A DNA stretch of 64,000 bases, from contig NZ_CAJNAT010000002.1 in assembly GCF_905220705.1 (NCBI RefSeq), forward strand, positions 310,001 through 374,000. Direction: 5' to 3'. This document shows positions 36,808 through 48,792 of this stretch, piece by piece. The stretch is from Paraburkholderia domus. GTDB lineage: Bacteria > Pseudomonadota > Gammaproteobacteria > Burkholderiales > Burkholderiaceae. A program made the position numbers and the translations under genes. The first letter of the stretch is position 1; each line of letters begins with the position of its first letter. The notes below the pieces were generated by a model that was not told the DNA's origin, did not search any database, and saw only the letters and a program-made list of their open reading frames with translations.

Positions 36808-39030
36808 GTGAGCAATCAAATCTCTCCACACATGGCCGGTCCGATCAGGACCGAAGAAGAGGACGTTGTCCTCGGGCAACTGGTGCAGGTGATCCTCGAC
36901 GACATCTGGTGGCTGATCGCCATTGCCGGGATGATCGTCGCGCTGGCCGCCGCGTACTGTTTCCTCGCCAAGCCGATCTATTCGGCCGATGCGCACGTGC
37001 GGGTCGAGCAGTCCGACAACACCTCGCAGGCACTCACGCAAACGCAGACGGGTGCGGCGATCACCACCGGCTCGACCTCGCTGCCGACCGACGCCGAAAT
37101 CGAGATCATCAAGAGCCGCGGTGTAGTCGGCCCGGTGGTCCAGCAATTGAAGCTGAACTTCAGCGTAGCGCCGAAGACGATTCCGCTGCTCGGCAGCATC
37201 GCCGCGCGCATGGCAACGCCGGGCCAGCCGGCGCGGCCATGGCTGGGCCTGTCCTCATACGCCTGGGGCGGTGAAGACGCCGAGGTCGATTCGATCGACG
37301 TGGTGCCCGCGCTCGAAGGCGAAAAGCTGACGATGAAGGTGTTCGACGACCAGCACTACGAACTGTACGCAAAGAACGGCTCGCTGCTGCTGCGCGGCCA
37401 GGTCGGTCAGCAGGAGCAGGGTGGCGGCGTGACGATCCTTGTCAGCAAGCTGGTGGCCCGTCCGGGTGAAGAGTTCACCGTGACGCGCTTTAACGACCTC
37501 GACGCGATCACGGCGTTCCAGTCTGCGATCACCGTGCAGGAGCAGGGCAAGCAAACCGGCGTGATTCAGATTTCGCTGGAAGACAAGAGCCCGGAGCACG
37601 CTGCTGAAGTGGCAAACGCGCTCGCGCAGTCGTATGTACGTCAGCATGTGTCGAACAAGCAGGCCGACGCAAGCAAGATGCTCGACTTCCTGAAGAGCGA
37701 AGAGCCGCGCCTGAAGGCCGATCTCGAACGCGCCGAAGCCGCGTTGACCGCGTATCAACGCCAGTCCGGTTCGATCAATGCGAGCGATGAAGCCAAGGTC
37801 TACCTCGAAGGCAGTGTGCAGTACGAGCAGCAGATCGCCGCTTTGCGTCTGCAGATGACGCAGCTGGCCGAGCGCTATGGCGACGACCATCCGACGCTCG
37901 TGGCCGCGCGCCAGCAGATGGCCGAACTGGAGGCGCAACGCGCCAAATATGCCGATCGTTTCCGCGATCTGCCGGCCACCGAAGTGAAGGCCGTGCAACT
38001 GCAACGCGACGCCAAGGTGGCAGAAGACATCTACGTGCTGCTGCTCAACCGTGTGCAGGAATTGTCGGTGCAGAAGGCCGGTACCGGCGGCAACGTGCAT
38101 ATCGTCGACCAGGCGATGCGCCCGGGTGCGCCGGTCAAGCCGAAGAAGGTGCTGATCCTGTCGGCGGCGGTGATTCTGGGCCTGATCTGCGGCACCGGTT
38201 TCGTGTTCCTGCGCCGCAATATGTTCAAGGGTATCGACGACCCCGACCATATCGAGCGCGCCTTCCATCTGCCGGTGTACGGTCTCGTGCCCTTGAGCGC
38301 CGAACAGGCTGTGCTCGAAAGCAGCTTCCAGCGCGGCGGCGAACGCCTGCGCGCGGTGCTGGCGAATGCGCGGCCCAAGGATGTCACGATCGAAAGCCTG
38401 CGCAGCCTGCGCACGTCCATGCAATTCACGATGATGGACGCGAAGAACCGCATCGTCATGCTGACAGGCCCTATGTCCGGCGTCGGCAAGAGTTTTCTGA
38501 CGGTCAATCTGGCGGTGTTGCTGGCGAACTCAGGCAAACGTGTGCTGATGATCGACGGCGATATGCGTCGCGGGGTGCTCGAACGCTATGTAGGCGGTGT
38601 GCAGGACAACGGCCTGTCGGAATTGCTGAGCGGGCAGATCTCGCTCGAGGAAGCGATCCGCAGCTCGAATATTGAAGGCTTGAGCTTCATCTCCTGCGGG
38701 CGTCGTCCGCCGAATCCGTCGGAACTGCTGATGTCGCCGCGTCTTCCGCAATACCTGGACGGCCTCGCGAAGCGCTACGACGTGATCCTGATCGACACGC
38801 CGCCGGTGCTGGCCGTGACGGATGCGTCGATCATCGGGGCGTATGCCGGTTCGACCTTCTTCGTGGTTCGTTCGGGCGTGCACAACGAAGGCGAGATCGC
38901 GGAGGCACTGAAACGTCTGCGCGCAGCCGGCGTACACGTGCAGGGCGGCATCTTCAACGGTATGCCGGCGCGCGCGCGCGGCGGCTACGACCGCGGCTAC
39001 GCATCGGTCCAGGAATATCTGAGCACCTGA
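36808..39030 (+). CDS. bceF: Tyrosine autokinase / chain length regulator (BY-kinase)
   Basis: 740 residues from GTG 36808. An N-terminal Wzz domain with a membrane helix at about 32-52 is followed by a long periplasmic coiled-coil region, a second helix near 448-468 and a cytoplasmic BY-kinase domain. Walker A GPMSGVGKS is at 554-562, Walker A' LMIDGDMRRG near 580 and Walker B ILIDTPP near 661. The C-terminus has only three tyrosines (YDRGYASVQEYLST). A longer frame from 36754 would start inside a 12-bp tandem repeat, so the GTG start is preferred. It works with BceE and is reset by BceD. Confidence 0.92.
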   Translation: MSNQISPHMAGPIRTEEEDVVLGQLVQVILDDIWWLIAIAGMIVALAAAYCFLAKPIYSADAHVRVEQSDNTSQALTQTQTGAAITTGSTSLPTDAEIEIIKSRGVVGPVVQQLKLNFSVAPKTIPLLGSIAARMATPGQPARPWLGLSSYAWGGEDAEVDSIDVVPALEGEKLTMKVFDDQHYELYAKNGSLLLRGQVGQQEQGGGVTILVSKLVARPGEEFTVTRFNDLDAITAFQSAITVQEQGKQTGVIQISLEDKSPEHAAEVANALAQSYVRQHVSNKQADASKMLDFLKSEEPRLKADLERAEAALTAYQRQSGSINASDEAKVYLEGSVQYEQQIAALRLQMTQLAERYGDDHPTLVAARQQMAELEAQRAKYADRFRDLPATEVKAVQLQRDAKVAEDIYVLLLNRVQELSVQKAGTGGNVHIVDQAMRPGAPVKPKKVLILSAAVILGLICGTGFVFLRRNMFKGIDDPDHIERAFHLPVYGLVPLSAEQAVLESSFQRGGERLRAVLANARPKDVTIESLRSLRTSMQFTMMDAKNRIVMLTGPMSGVGKSFLTVNLAVLLANSGKRVLMIDGDMRRGVLERYVGGVQDNGLSELLSGQISLEEAIRSSNIEGLSFISCGRRPPNPSELLMSPRLPQYLDGLAKRYDVILIDTPPVLAVTDASIIGAYAGSTFFVVRSGVHNEGEIAEALKRLRAAGVHVQGGIFNGMPARARGGYDRGYASVQEYLST

Positions 39031-39091
39031 GCCGTCAGGCTGAGCCCATTGCTCTGATCCCAGCGCAAACACGATAAAGAAGGACATCACG

Positions 39092-40024
39092 ATGAAAGTG
39101 ACGGTACTGGTTCCGACTTACCGCCGCCCGGCCGACCTGGCGCGCTGCCTCGCGGCGCTGCAACGGCAGTCGCGCGCGCCGGACGAAGTGGTGGTGGTCG
39201 CGCGCGCCGACGACGAAGCAACCCATGTCTGCCTGCGCGATCCCGCCGTGCCGGGCAAGCTGCCGTTGTCCGTTGCGCGGGTGGACGTGCCCGGCCAGGT
39301 CGCCGCCCTGAATCGCGGCCTGGAAGCGGCCAACGGCGACGTCATCGCGATTACCGACGACGACGCTGCGCCGCACGTCGACTGGGTCGAACGTATTGCT
39401 GCCGCGTTCGGCAGCGATGCGCGCCTGGGCGCGCTGGGCGGACGCGACTGGGTGCATGAAAAAGGCCGCGTGCTCGACGGAGAGCGGCCGCTGGTCGGCA
39501 AGGTGACAGCGCACGGCAAGATCATCGGCAATCATCACCTTGGGGTCGGCGGCGCACGCGAAGTCGACATCCTGAAGGGCGCCAACATGAGCTACCGGCG
39601 CGAGGCAGTCCGCACGATCCGTTTCGATGGGCGTCTGCGCGGCGCGGGCGCTCAGGTCCACAACGACATGGCCTTCAGCCTCGCGGTGAAGAACGCCGGC
39701 TGGAAGCTGATGTACGACCCGCGCGTGGCCGTCGACCATTTCCCGGCCGAACGTTTCGACGACGACCGGCGCGACGCGCAAACCATGGCGGCGTTGCGCA
39801 ATGCGGCCTTCAACTTCCATCTGATCCTGCGCGACCAGTTGCCGCCGCTACGTCGCGAAACCGCCTGGTGGTGGTGGACATTGGTCGGCACGCGCGTCTA
39901 TCCGGGTCTCACGCACGCCGCGCTCGCGCTGGTTTCGAAACAGGCAAGCCTGAGGCTGTCGCGTTGGCGCGCGGTGCGTACCGGCGCGCATGAAGCGCGC
40001 CGCGCGCTGTCCCGAACCGCATGA
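39092..40024 (+). CDS. bceG: Glycosyltransferase family 2 (bceG)
   Basis: 310 residues of GT-A fold. VLVPTYRRPADLARCLAAL at the start and ITDDDAAPHVDWVERI, with the metal-binding DDD, are the family motifs. The C-terminal helices have basic and hydrophobic patches suited to the inner membrane face. It probably adds one sugar of the repeat unit; donor and linkage cannot be read. AAGGA precedes ATG 39092. Confidence 0.9.
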   Translation: MKVTVLVPTYRRPADLARCLAALQRQSRAPDEVVVVARADDEATHVCLRDPAVPGKLPLSVARVDVPGQVAALNRGLEAANGDVIAITDDDAAPHVDWVERIAAAFGSDARLGALGGRDWVHEKGRVLDGERPLVGKVTAHGKIIGNHHLGVGGAREVDILKGANMSYRREAVRTIRFDGRLRGAGAQVHNDMAFSLAVKNAGWKLMYDPRVAVDHFPAERFDDDRRDAQTMAALRNAAFNFHLILRDQLPPLRRETAWWWWTLVGTRVYPGLTHAALALVSKQASLRLSRWRAVRTGAHEARRALSRTA

Positions 40025-40142
40025 CCCTCCGTGACCCCGCGCGATCCCGCGTGTCCCAATCGTCCCGCACGTTCGTGCATCGGCACCGGCGCCTGCTCGC
40101 GCATGCTGATGCTCCTTTCCACCGGCAGAGCGGAGTGTCTGC

Positions 40143-41348
40143 ATGAGTACGAAAGTTCACGTTCATCTGTTTTACGGCGCCGACCCGCGCTTTTACCGGC
40201 CGGGCGACGACATCGGCTGTCTGTACGGCTATCACCACGCGCAATCTGACGCGTTCGCCCTGACCTATTCGCAGGACGCGCGCGAGAGCAAGCCAGTGCG
40301 TTTGCTGCGCCGCGGGCTGAAGGCGGCGCTCGGGTTCGACATCATTCATACGTGGCGCAACCGCGCCGAGATGTTGCGCTCGGACGTGATCTGGACACAT
40401 ACCGAGCAGGAATGGCTGTCCGCCGCGCTGATGCTGCTGCTGAGCGGCCGCAAGGCGGGCGCTGATGGCTCAGAACCCTTGCTGCTCGCGCAAAGCGTGT
40501 GGCTGCTCGATAAATGGCCTTCCTATGGGATTTTGCGCAGCTGGCTATATCGCAAGCTGATGACGCGCGCTGACCAGCTGACCACGCTCGCCAGCGAAAA
40601 CGCCGAACTGTGCCAGCGCTACTTCGGCCGCGACGCGAAAGCGCTCCTTTATGGCCTCAACACGCAGGACTTTCCCGTGACGGCGCCGACCGACTGGCAA
40701 CCGCACACGCCGATCCGTATCGCCGCGATCGGCAACGATCGCGATCGCGATTGGGAGACGCTCATCAAGGCCTTCGGCAACGATGCGCGCTACACGGTGA
40801 AGCTCGCGACACGCCGGCGGATTCCCGCTTCGCTACGCGCACCGAACGTGGAGATCGCCTTGTTTTCGGGCATTAAGAAGCAGCACGAGCTCTACGACTG
40901 GGCCGACGTGATCGTCGTGCCGCTGCGGCCGAATACGCACGCCTCGGGCATTACGGTGATGCTGGAAGCGGCGGCGGTCGGCAAGCCAATGGTGGTCACC
41001 GACGTCGGCGCGTTGCAGGATTATTTTCCGGCGGGCGAAGCGGCTTATATCCCGCCGTTCAACCCGCAGGCGTTGCGCGAGGCGGTAGACCAGCTCGCCG
41101 CCTCTCCTGCGGATGCGTTGAGGCAGGCACAAGCGGCAGCTGCCGGTTTGCTGTCGCGCGATCTGACCACGCAGAACTATGCGATGCAGCACGTGCGCAT
41201 CACGCAGGAGATGCTGCGCGTGCGCGCAGCGTCGCGCGGACGGCCCGCGCCGGCCAGGGCCGATACGGACGTGACGACGACGCCGCGCGCTGCGGCCGGC
41301 GCGCAAGGCCAACGTTCCAGCACGCGCGAATCACACGGAGGCCTCTAA
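40143..41348 (+). CDS. bceH: GT-B glycosyltransferase (bceH)
   Basis: 401 residues, GT-B fold with the weak N-terminal domain and a C-terminal Rossmann domain that holds RIAAIGNDRDRDWETLIKAF and HASGITVMLEAAAVGKPMV, the acidic donor-binding loop. It stands in the bceH position of the cepacian cluster and is closely followed by bceI, whose start is 3 bases after the stop. The last 30 residues are low complexity. Confidence 0.85.
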   Translation: MSTKVHVHLFYGADPRFYRPGDDIGCLYGYHHAQSDAFALTYSQDARESKPVRLLRRGLKAALGFDIIHTWRNRAEMLRSDVIWTHTEQEWLSAALMLLLSGRKAGADGSEPLLLAQSVWLLDKWPSYGILRSWLYRKLMTRADQLTTLASENAELCQRYFGRDAKALLYGLNTQDFPVTAPTDWQPHTPIRIAAIGNDRDRDWETLIKAFGNDARYTVKLATRRRIPASLRAPNVEIALFSGIKKQHELYDWADVIVVPLRPNTHASGITVMLEAAAVGKPMVVTDVGALQDYFPAGEAAYIPPFNPQALREAVDQLAASPADALRQAQAAAAGLLSRDLTTQNYAMQHVRITQEMLRVRAASRGRPAPARADTDVTTTPRAAAGAQGQRSSTRESHGGL

Positions 41349-41351
41349 ACG

Positions 41352-42815
41352 ATGTCGACAATCACGCGAGCCGGTGGCGATAGCGCGGGGCGGAGTCTGT
41401 CCAGCGGTCGCAAGGAATGGCTGCCGGAGGCCTTGCTGTGGCTGATCACGGCGATGCTGATCATCGCGCATCAGGGCACGGTGCTCACGCTCGGATTCCC
41501 GGTGCTCGCGATCCTGACGGGCCTGTGGCTCTACTTCAAGAGCCCGGCGCGCTACATCGGTTTCATGTGGTGGCTGTGGTTCCTGAGCCCGGAGGTCCGG
41601 CGTCTCGCCGACTGGTCCAAAGGCTCGTTCACGCCGACCAGCCTGATTCAGGTCGCGCCGCTCGCGGTGACGATGATCAGTGCGTTTTCCTTGCTCCGTT
41701 ACTACACGCTGCTTTCGCAGCGGCGCGGCTTGCCGGTGCTGCTGATTCTGATGGGGCTCGCCTACGCGTTCATGATCGGCGTGATGTCGAGCGGGCCGCT
41801 CGCCGCAACCTATGACCTCGCGAACTGGCTCTATCCGATCCTGATCGGCTTTCACATCATGGCGCACACGCGCCAGTACCCGAAGTACCGCGACACCATC
41901 GTCAATACCTTCATCTGGGGCATGCTGGTGATGGGCGGCTATGGCCTGATTCAGTTCTTCATCATGCCGCCGTGGGACGCGCTGTGGATGCTCGGCTCGC
42001 AGATGAATTCGCAAGGCGATCCGGTGCCGATGGGCGTGCGCGTATTCAGCACGATGAACTCTTCGGGACCGTTCGCTTTCGCGATGATGGGCGCGATGGT
42101 CTACGTGATGGCGGCGACACACCGCGTGCGCTGGGTCGCGGCGGCGCTGGGTTTCTTTGCGTTCGCCCTGAGCCTCGTGCGTTCGACGTGGGGCGGCTGG
42201 GTGATCGCGCTCCTGATCCAGCTGGTCAAGTCGAACAACAAGGTGCGTGTGCGGATCGTCGCGAGCGCGGTGCTGCTGGCCGGTCTATGTGTGCCGCTGC
42301 TCACGGTCGGCCCGGTCGCCGAGCGGATGCAGGCGCGCCTGAACACGCTCGTCAACCTGAGTGACGACCAGAGCTACGCCGCGCGTAACGAGTTCTACGC
42401 GACCTTCGCGAAGACCGCCTTTACCGACGTCTCCGGCGAAGGCATGGGCGCGACCGGCACCTCGACCAAGCTCTCGAACGACGGCGGTCAGCTCGGCCAG
42501 TACGGCAACTTCGACAGCGGCGTGATGAACATCCCGTTCGTGCTCGGCTGGCCCGGTACCTTGCTCTACATGTCGGGCATCGTGTGGCTGGTGGTGCGTG
42601 CGGCGCTCGCGTCGTTCAAGCTGCGCAACGACAAATTCGTTTCCGCCTGCCTGAGCCTCAGTCTCGCGACCTTCGCGATGCTGGTGTTCACCAATTCGCT
42701 GGTGGGCACGGGCGGGCTGCTGCTTTTCATGAGTGTTTTTTCGATCCTTTCTGCGGTGCACTACGAAAAGATGAACCGCAGACGCACGCTATTTCTCCAC
42801 GGAGGCACTGATTGA
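41352..42815 (+). CDS. bceI: Exopolysaccharide polymerase (Wzy/O-antigen ligase-like)
   Basis: 487 residues with about 10-12 predicted membrane helices and one large polar loop near residues 330-400, the periplasmic loop of Wzy-like polymerases. The sequence is diverse in this family, so the call rests on topology and on the position between bceH and bceJ. It joins lipid-linked repeat units in the periplasm. Its stop overlaps the TTG start of bceJ. Confidence 0.85.
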   Translation: MSTITRAGGDSAGRSLSSGRKEWLPEALLWLITAMLIIAHQGTVLTLGFPVLAILTGLWLYFKSPARYIGFMWWLWFLSPEVRRLADWSKGSFTPTSLIQVAPLAVTMISAFSLLRYYTLLSQRRGLPVLLILMGLAYAFMIGVMSSGPLAATYDLANWLYPILIGFHIMAHTRQYPKYRDTIVNTFIWGMLVMGGYGLIQFFIMPPWDALWMLGSQMNSQGDPVPMGVRVFSTMNSSGPFAFAMMGAMVYVMAATHRVRWVAAALGFFAFALSLVRSTWGGWVIALLIQLVKSNNKVRVRIVASAVLLAGLCVPLLTVGPVAERMQARLNTLVNLSDDQSYAARNEFYATFAKTAFTDVSGEGMGATGTSTKLSNDGGQLGQYGNFDSGVMNIPFVLGWPGTLLYMSGIVWLVVRAALASFKLRNDKFVSACLSLSLATFAMLVFTNSLVGTGGLLLFMSVFSILSAVHYEKMNRRRTLFLHGGTD

Positions 42816-44071
42816 GAGTCGCCATTGTCACGCACGTCGTGCGCCATAACGACGGCCAGGGGCGCGTCAACCACGAGATTGCGCGCGCCGCCCTCGACGA
42901 GAACATCGGTGTGACGCTGGTCGCGTCGCATGTCGCCCCGGATCTTCTTGCCCATCCGGAGGTCCGCTGGGTGCCGATCAAAATCGGCCGCTGGTGGCCC
43001 ACCAATCTGCTGCGCCAGCAGGTGTTCGCCTTCAAGAGCGCGATGTGGCTGCGCGCGCATCGCCGCGAATTCGACGTGTTGCACGTAAATGGCTTCATCA
43101 CATGGGCGCCCGCCGACGTCAACACCTCGCACTTTGTGCATAGCGGCTGGTTCGGCAGCAAGTACTACCCGTTCGGGCTCACCAAAGGCGTGTGGTCCGC
43201 GTATCAGTCGGTCTATACGCGCTGCAACGCATGGCTCGAACGCTGGGCTTACCGGCGCTCGAAGGTCATTACGGCGGTGTCGCAAAAGGTCGCCGATGAA
43301 ATCCGCGCGATCGGATTGACGCCACATAACCAGGTCGATGTCATTTACAACGGCGTCGATACGCAAGGCTTCGCGGCCGCAACCGGCGACCGCGCGAAGT
43401 TTGGTTTGCCTGCGGACGCCTTCCTGCTGCTGTTCGTCGGCGATTTGCGCACGCCGCGCAAGAACCTCGGCACGGTGCTGGCCGCGCTCACGCATCTGCC
43501 CGAACACGTGCAGATCGCGGTGGCCGGGTTCCTGCCGGGCAGTCCGTATCCGGAAGAGGCGAAGGCGCTGGGTATTGCGCACCGCGTGCATTTTCTCGGG
43601 CTCGTCAAGGAGATGCCGGTGCTGATGCATTCGGTCGACGCGTTCGTGTTTCCGTCGCGCTACGAGGCCATGAGCCTGTCGCTGCTCGAAGCGATGGCGG
43701 CGGGCCTGCCGGTGGTTACGGCACGCACGGCGGGCGGCGCGGAAATCATCACGCCGGAATGCGGCATCGTGCTCGACGATCCGGACGATCCCAAAGCATT
43801 GGCCGGCGCCGTCGCGCATCTTGCCGACAACGACGACGCGCGCCGCGCGATGGGTGTCGCCGCCAATGAACTGGCGACGGGCTTCGGCTGGGCGCGCATG
43901 GCCGCGCAATACATCGCGCTGTACCGGCAATTGGCGGGGCAGCAGAAGGACCGCCGGCGCAGCGAAACGGAAGCGGCGGTGGTCGCCAAGACCGACGCGC
44001 TAACGCTGAACACGCTGGCCCGGCAGACAATCCACAACAACGCACAGAACGCACAGGGGCAACAATCATGA
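42812..44071 (+). CDS. bceJ: Glycosyltransferase family 4 (bceJ), TTG start
   Basis: 419 residues. The C-terminal GT4 motif is in FPSRYEAMSLSLLEAMAAGL with LLFVGDLRTPRKNLGTVLAAL before it. The best start is TTG 42812, which overlaps the bceI stop (ATTGA) and has GGAGG 7 bases upstream. This gives the expected N-terminal strand MRVAIVTHVVRHNDGQG. It adds one sugar of the repeat unit. The stop overlaps the bceK start. Confidence 0.88.
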   Translation: MRVAIVTHVVRHNDGQGRVNHEIARAALDENIGVTLVASHVAPDLLAHPEVRWVPIKIGRWWPTNLLRQQVFAFKSAMWLRAHRREFDVLHVNGFITWAPADVNTSHFVHSGWFGSKYYPFGLTKGVWSAYQSVYTRCNAWLERWAYRRSKVITAVSQKVADEIRAIGLTPHNQVDVIYNGVDTQGFAAATGDRAKFGLPADAFLLLFVGDLRTPRKNLGTVLAALTHLPEHVQIAVAGFLPGSPYPEEAKALGIAHRVHFLGLVKEMPVLMHSVDAFVFPSRYEAMSLSLLEAMAAGLPVVTARTAGGAEIITPECGIVLDDPDDPKALAGAVAHLADNDDARRAMGVAANELATGFGWARMAAQYIALYRQLAGQQKDRRRSETEAAVVAKTDALTLNTLARQTIHNNAQNAQGQQS

Positions 44072-45234
44072 CGACGAGCTCAATCAAATCGCTGCAGATC
44101 GGGATGCACTGGTTTCCCGAGCGCGCGGGCGGCCTCGACCGCATGTACTACTCGCTGGTCGGCGCATTGCCGGGTGCGGGCGTCGCGGTGCGCGGCGTGG
44201 TGGCCGGCTCGCCTAAAGTCGCCGCGGACACCGGTGGCGCGATCAACGGTTTCGGCTCAGCCGCGCAATCGTTGCCGCTGCGCCTGATGGCCGCACGCCG
44301 CGCGCTGCGCCAGGAGATCGGCACCTCGCGCCCCGACGTGATTTCGTCGCACTTCGCGCTGTACACGTTTCCGGGTCTCGACGTGACACGCGGCATTCCG
44401 CAGGTCTCGCATTTTCAGGGGCCGTGGGCCGATGAGAGTCACGTGGAAGGCGCCGATTCGCTCGGCCAGCGTGCCAAGCGCTATCTCGAGCAATCGGTGT
44501 ATGCGCGCTCGTCGCGGCTGATCGTGTTGTCGGAGGCTTTCGGCAAAATCTTGACTTCCCGCTATCGCATCTCGCCGGACCGCGTTCGTGTTGTGCCGGG
44601 ATGCGTGGATGTCGAGCAGTTCAATCTGCCGATCACGCCGGCCGAGGCGCGCCTGAAACTCCAATTGCCGCAAGACCGGCCGATCGTGCTGGCCGTGCGG
44701 CGGCTGGTGCGCCGCATGGGCCTCGAAGATCTGATCGATGCGGTGAAGCTGCTCAAGCGCACAGAACCCGATGTGCTGCTGCTGATCGCGGGTAAGGGGC
44801 GGCTCGAAGGCGAGTTGCAGGCGCGCATCACCGCGGCGGGTCTGGAGGACAACGTGAAGCTGCTGGGCTTCGTGCCCGATCAGCATCTGGCGGCGTTGTA
44901 TCGCGCGGCGAATATCAGCGTGGTGCCGACGGTCGCGCTCGAAGGTTTCGGGCTGATTACCGTTGAATCGCTGGCTTCGGGCACGCCCGTGCTGGTGACG
45001 CCGGTAGGTGGTTTGCCGGAAGCGGTGGCGGGCTTGTCGCCGAATCTGGTGTTGCCGGAGACGGGAGCGAAGGCGATTGCCGCAGGTCTGGCGGGCGCGT
45101 TGAACGGCTCACTAAAGTTGCCGGATGCCGATGCCTGCCGCCGCTATGCACGCGAGAATTTCGACAACTCGGTGATCGCGAAGCGAGTGGCCTCCGTGTA
45201 TAGCGAGGCGATTGCGGCGGGTGGGGTGCACTGA
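44068..45234 (+). CDS. bceK: Glycosyltransferase family 4 (bceK)
   Basis: 388 residues of GT-B type. Its N-terminal MHWFPERAGGLDRMYYSLVGA and the C-terminal VPTVALEGFGLITVESLASG show the GT4 layout with the E-x7-E donor motif. Its ATG overlaps the bceJ stop in an ATGA, so translation is coupled. It closes the bceB-bceK operon, and a strong hairpin follows. Confidence 0.9.
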   Translation: MTTSSIKSLQIGMHWFPERAGGLDRMYYSLVGALPGAGVAVRGVVAGSPKVAADTGGAINGFGSAAQSLPLRLMAARRALRQEIGTSRPDVISSHFALYTFPGLDVTRGIPQVSHFQGPWADESHVEGADSLGQRAKRYLEQSVYARSSRLIVLSEAFGKILTSRYRISPDRVRVVPGCVDVEQFNLPITPAEARLKLQLPQDRPIVLAVRRLVRRMGLEDLIDAVKLLKRTEPDVLLLIAGKGRLEGELQARITAAGLEDNVKLLGFVPDQHLAALYRAANISVVPTVALEGFGLITVESLASGTPVLVTPVGGLPEAVAGLSPNLVLPETGAKAIAAGLAGALNGSLKLPDADACRRYARENFDNSVIAKRVASVYSEAIAAGGVH

Positions 45235-45254
45235 AGGCTTGATGACGTAGTAGA

Positions 45255-45288
45255 AAAAAGGCCTGAACCGTGACGATCAGGCCTTTTT
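45255..45288. terminator. Bidirectional terminator between bceK and gmd
   Basis: AAAAAGGCCTGA (45255-45266) and TCAGGCCTTTTT (45277-45288) form a perfect 12-bp stem with a 10-base loop. The A and T flanks allow termination in both directions between the convergent transcripts. Confidence 0.88.
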
Positions 45289-45345
45289 GTATTGGGCTTC
45301 TTGCACTGGGAGAGCGGCGGCTGCCCGAGCCGCCGTCACCCACAA

Positions 45346-47173
<1,828 letters not shown>

Positions 47174-47177
<4 letters not shown>

Positions 47178-48262
47178 GCGCGGCTTTGCGGCGCTCGCGA
47201 CGCGCCCCCCGAAACGCTGCCGGCCGGCGTATGGGCCTTGCCTGCCGTGCCGAAGATCAAACGCTTTTCGAACAGGAACCACGTGACGCTGGCGTACGCG
47301 AGGGTGATCGCGAGGGCGAGCGCCGCAGTCAGATAGCGATTCAGATGCAGCGGCCACAGCGTGTACAGCACGCTCAGGTGGATCAGATAAATCGTGTAGC
47401 TGATGGTGCCGATATAGACCAGCACGGGGTTGCACAGCAGCCGTTTGACGATGCCCTTGCTTTGCAGGGCGATGACCACGACGGAAGTGCACAGCACCAA
47501 CGAAACGCTGTAGAGCCCGGCGTTCGACAGCGGCGTGTTCGCCGCCCGAAACCGCGGGTAGTGCAGATGCAGCCACGCAAGCACGGCCAGCGCGGCAAAA
47601 AGACCGAGCACGGCGAGGCCCTTGAACGGCTCGAGTGCATTGCGATCGCGCCGAACGGCAACCGCGAGCAGTGCGCCGGCCGCGAGCAAGTCCATGCGGA
47701 ACGGCGTCAGGTAATAAATCGGCCAGAACGAATCGAACCACGGCGTAGCGACCGCGCGCAGCACCGGCACCAGCACGATCAACGCGGCGGCCACGTAGCC
47801 GAGCACGCGCTCAGGCAGCAACAGAATCACGAACGGCCAGAAGATATAGAACTGCTCTTCGACCGCCAGTGACCACAGCACATTCAGGCTGTCGTGACCG
47901 CTTTGATTGAGTGCGTCGCCGATATTGGTCGCGAAGAATGCGTACCACTGCCAGTGCTGAGCCCAACCGAAGCCGAACAGAATCGACGACACCACCATCA
48001 GCAGCAGATAGGGCGGCAGGATGCGCCGTGCCCGGCGCGCATAGAAATAGCCGAAATAGGACTGCTGACGCGCCTTGCGTTCGAGCAGGATGCCGGTAAT
48101 CAGAAAGCCGCTCAAAACAAAAAACAGATCGACGCCCATCCACAGCGGCGCTTTCAGGGCGTGCTGGGCGAATACCGCGAGCACGGCGATGGCGCGCAGG
48201 CCGTCGAGCTGCACGATACGGTGAGAGTGAGAAGGCGCTAAGGGCAGTGCGCTAGCAGTCAT
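47174..48262 (-). CDS. bceO: Membrane acyltransferase family 3 (OafA/YrhL type)
   Basis: 362 residues with about ten membrane helices. RIVQLDGLRAIAVLAVFAQH at the start carries the family R/H signature, and WMGVDLFFVLSGFLITGILL and the later NVLWSLAVEEQFYIFWPFVIL match acyltransferase-3. It acylates the exopolysaccharide at the inner membrane. It is in the bceO position of the bce-II half. It is translationally coupled to the SGNH hydrolase downstream. Confidence 0.88.
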
Positions 48263-48792
48263 GAACCGTCCATGGTGTGAAGCGGATGGGCCGGGCGAAG
48301 GATCGCGTGAGCCTTCTCAAGTCAGAAACAGGACTTGAGAGCAAAGACGCGCTCGCTTCGCGTCGCAACGGAAGTGCAATCGATTCTAAGGAAAATAAAT
48401 TGATGAAAAAACGGGAATGAAATGGATAAGTGAATCAGATTGCAACAGGGTGTTTCGTTACCCATTCTCAATAGATTTTTATGCTTGTGTCTTGAGGATA
48501 TCGCAATGCGTAAGAAGTGCAGGCGGCATCAGGCTGGGTCGGTAAAGATGAACGTAAGTGCACTGCTGGATGCCGACATCTACGTCGTTTTTCTTTTAAT
48601 CGATTTTTAAATCAATTTCTTTCGCAACGCTTAAAGCGACGAATATTTTTGAATTATTTTAGATTTTCGTTGCGGCGTTTTTTCCGCGTAATGTGGGCCG
48701 TGGAGATCAGGTGGCCAAGGGTGGCGCGTGGGTCGCGATTTTGCACCCGCGCGGGCTATTTGCCTGATCGCGGCACGGCCCTGATTGGAGGA
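48263..48792. promoter_or_regulatory. AT-rich divergent region between the acyltransferase operon and the propeller gene
   Basis: About 530 bases, AT-rich in 48380-48700, with runs such as TTTTTAAATCAATTT and a possible stem of GCAACG near 48621 with CGTTGC near 48668. It should hold promoters for both divergent operons. No gene was accepted here. Confidence 0.5.

Noticed and set aside
48517..48792. Longer N-terminus for the propeller protein
   Set aside because: The extension has an AT-rich, non-protein-like composition and would bury the signal peptide at residue 93 onwards.
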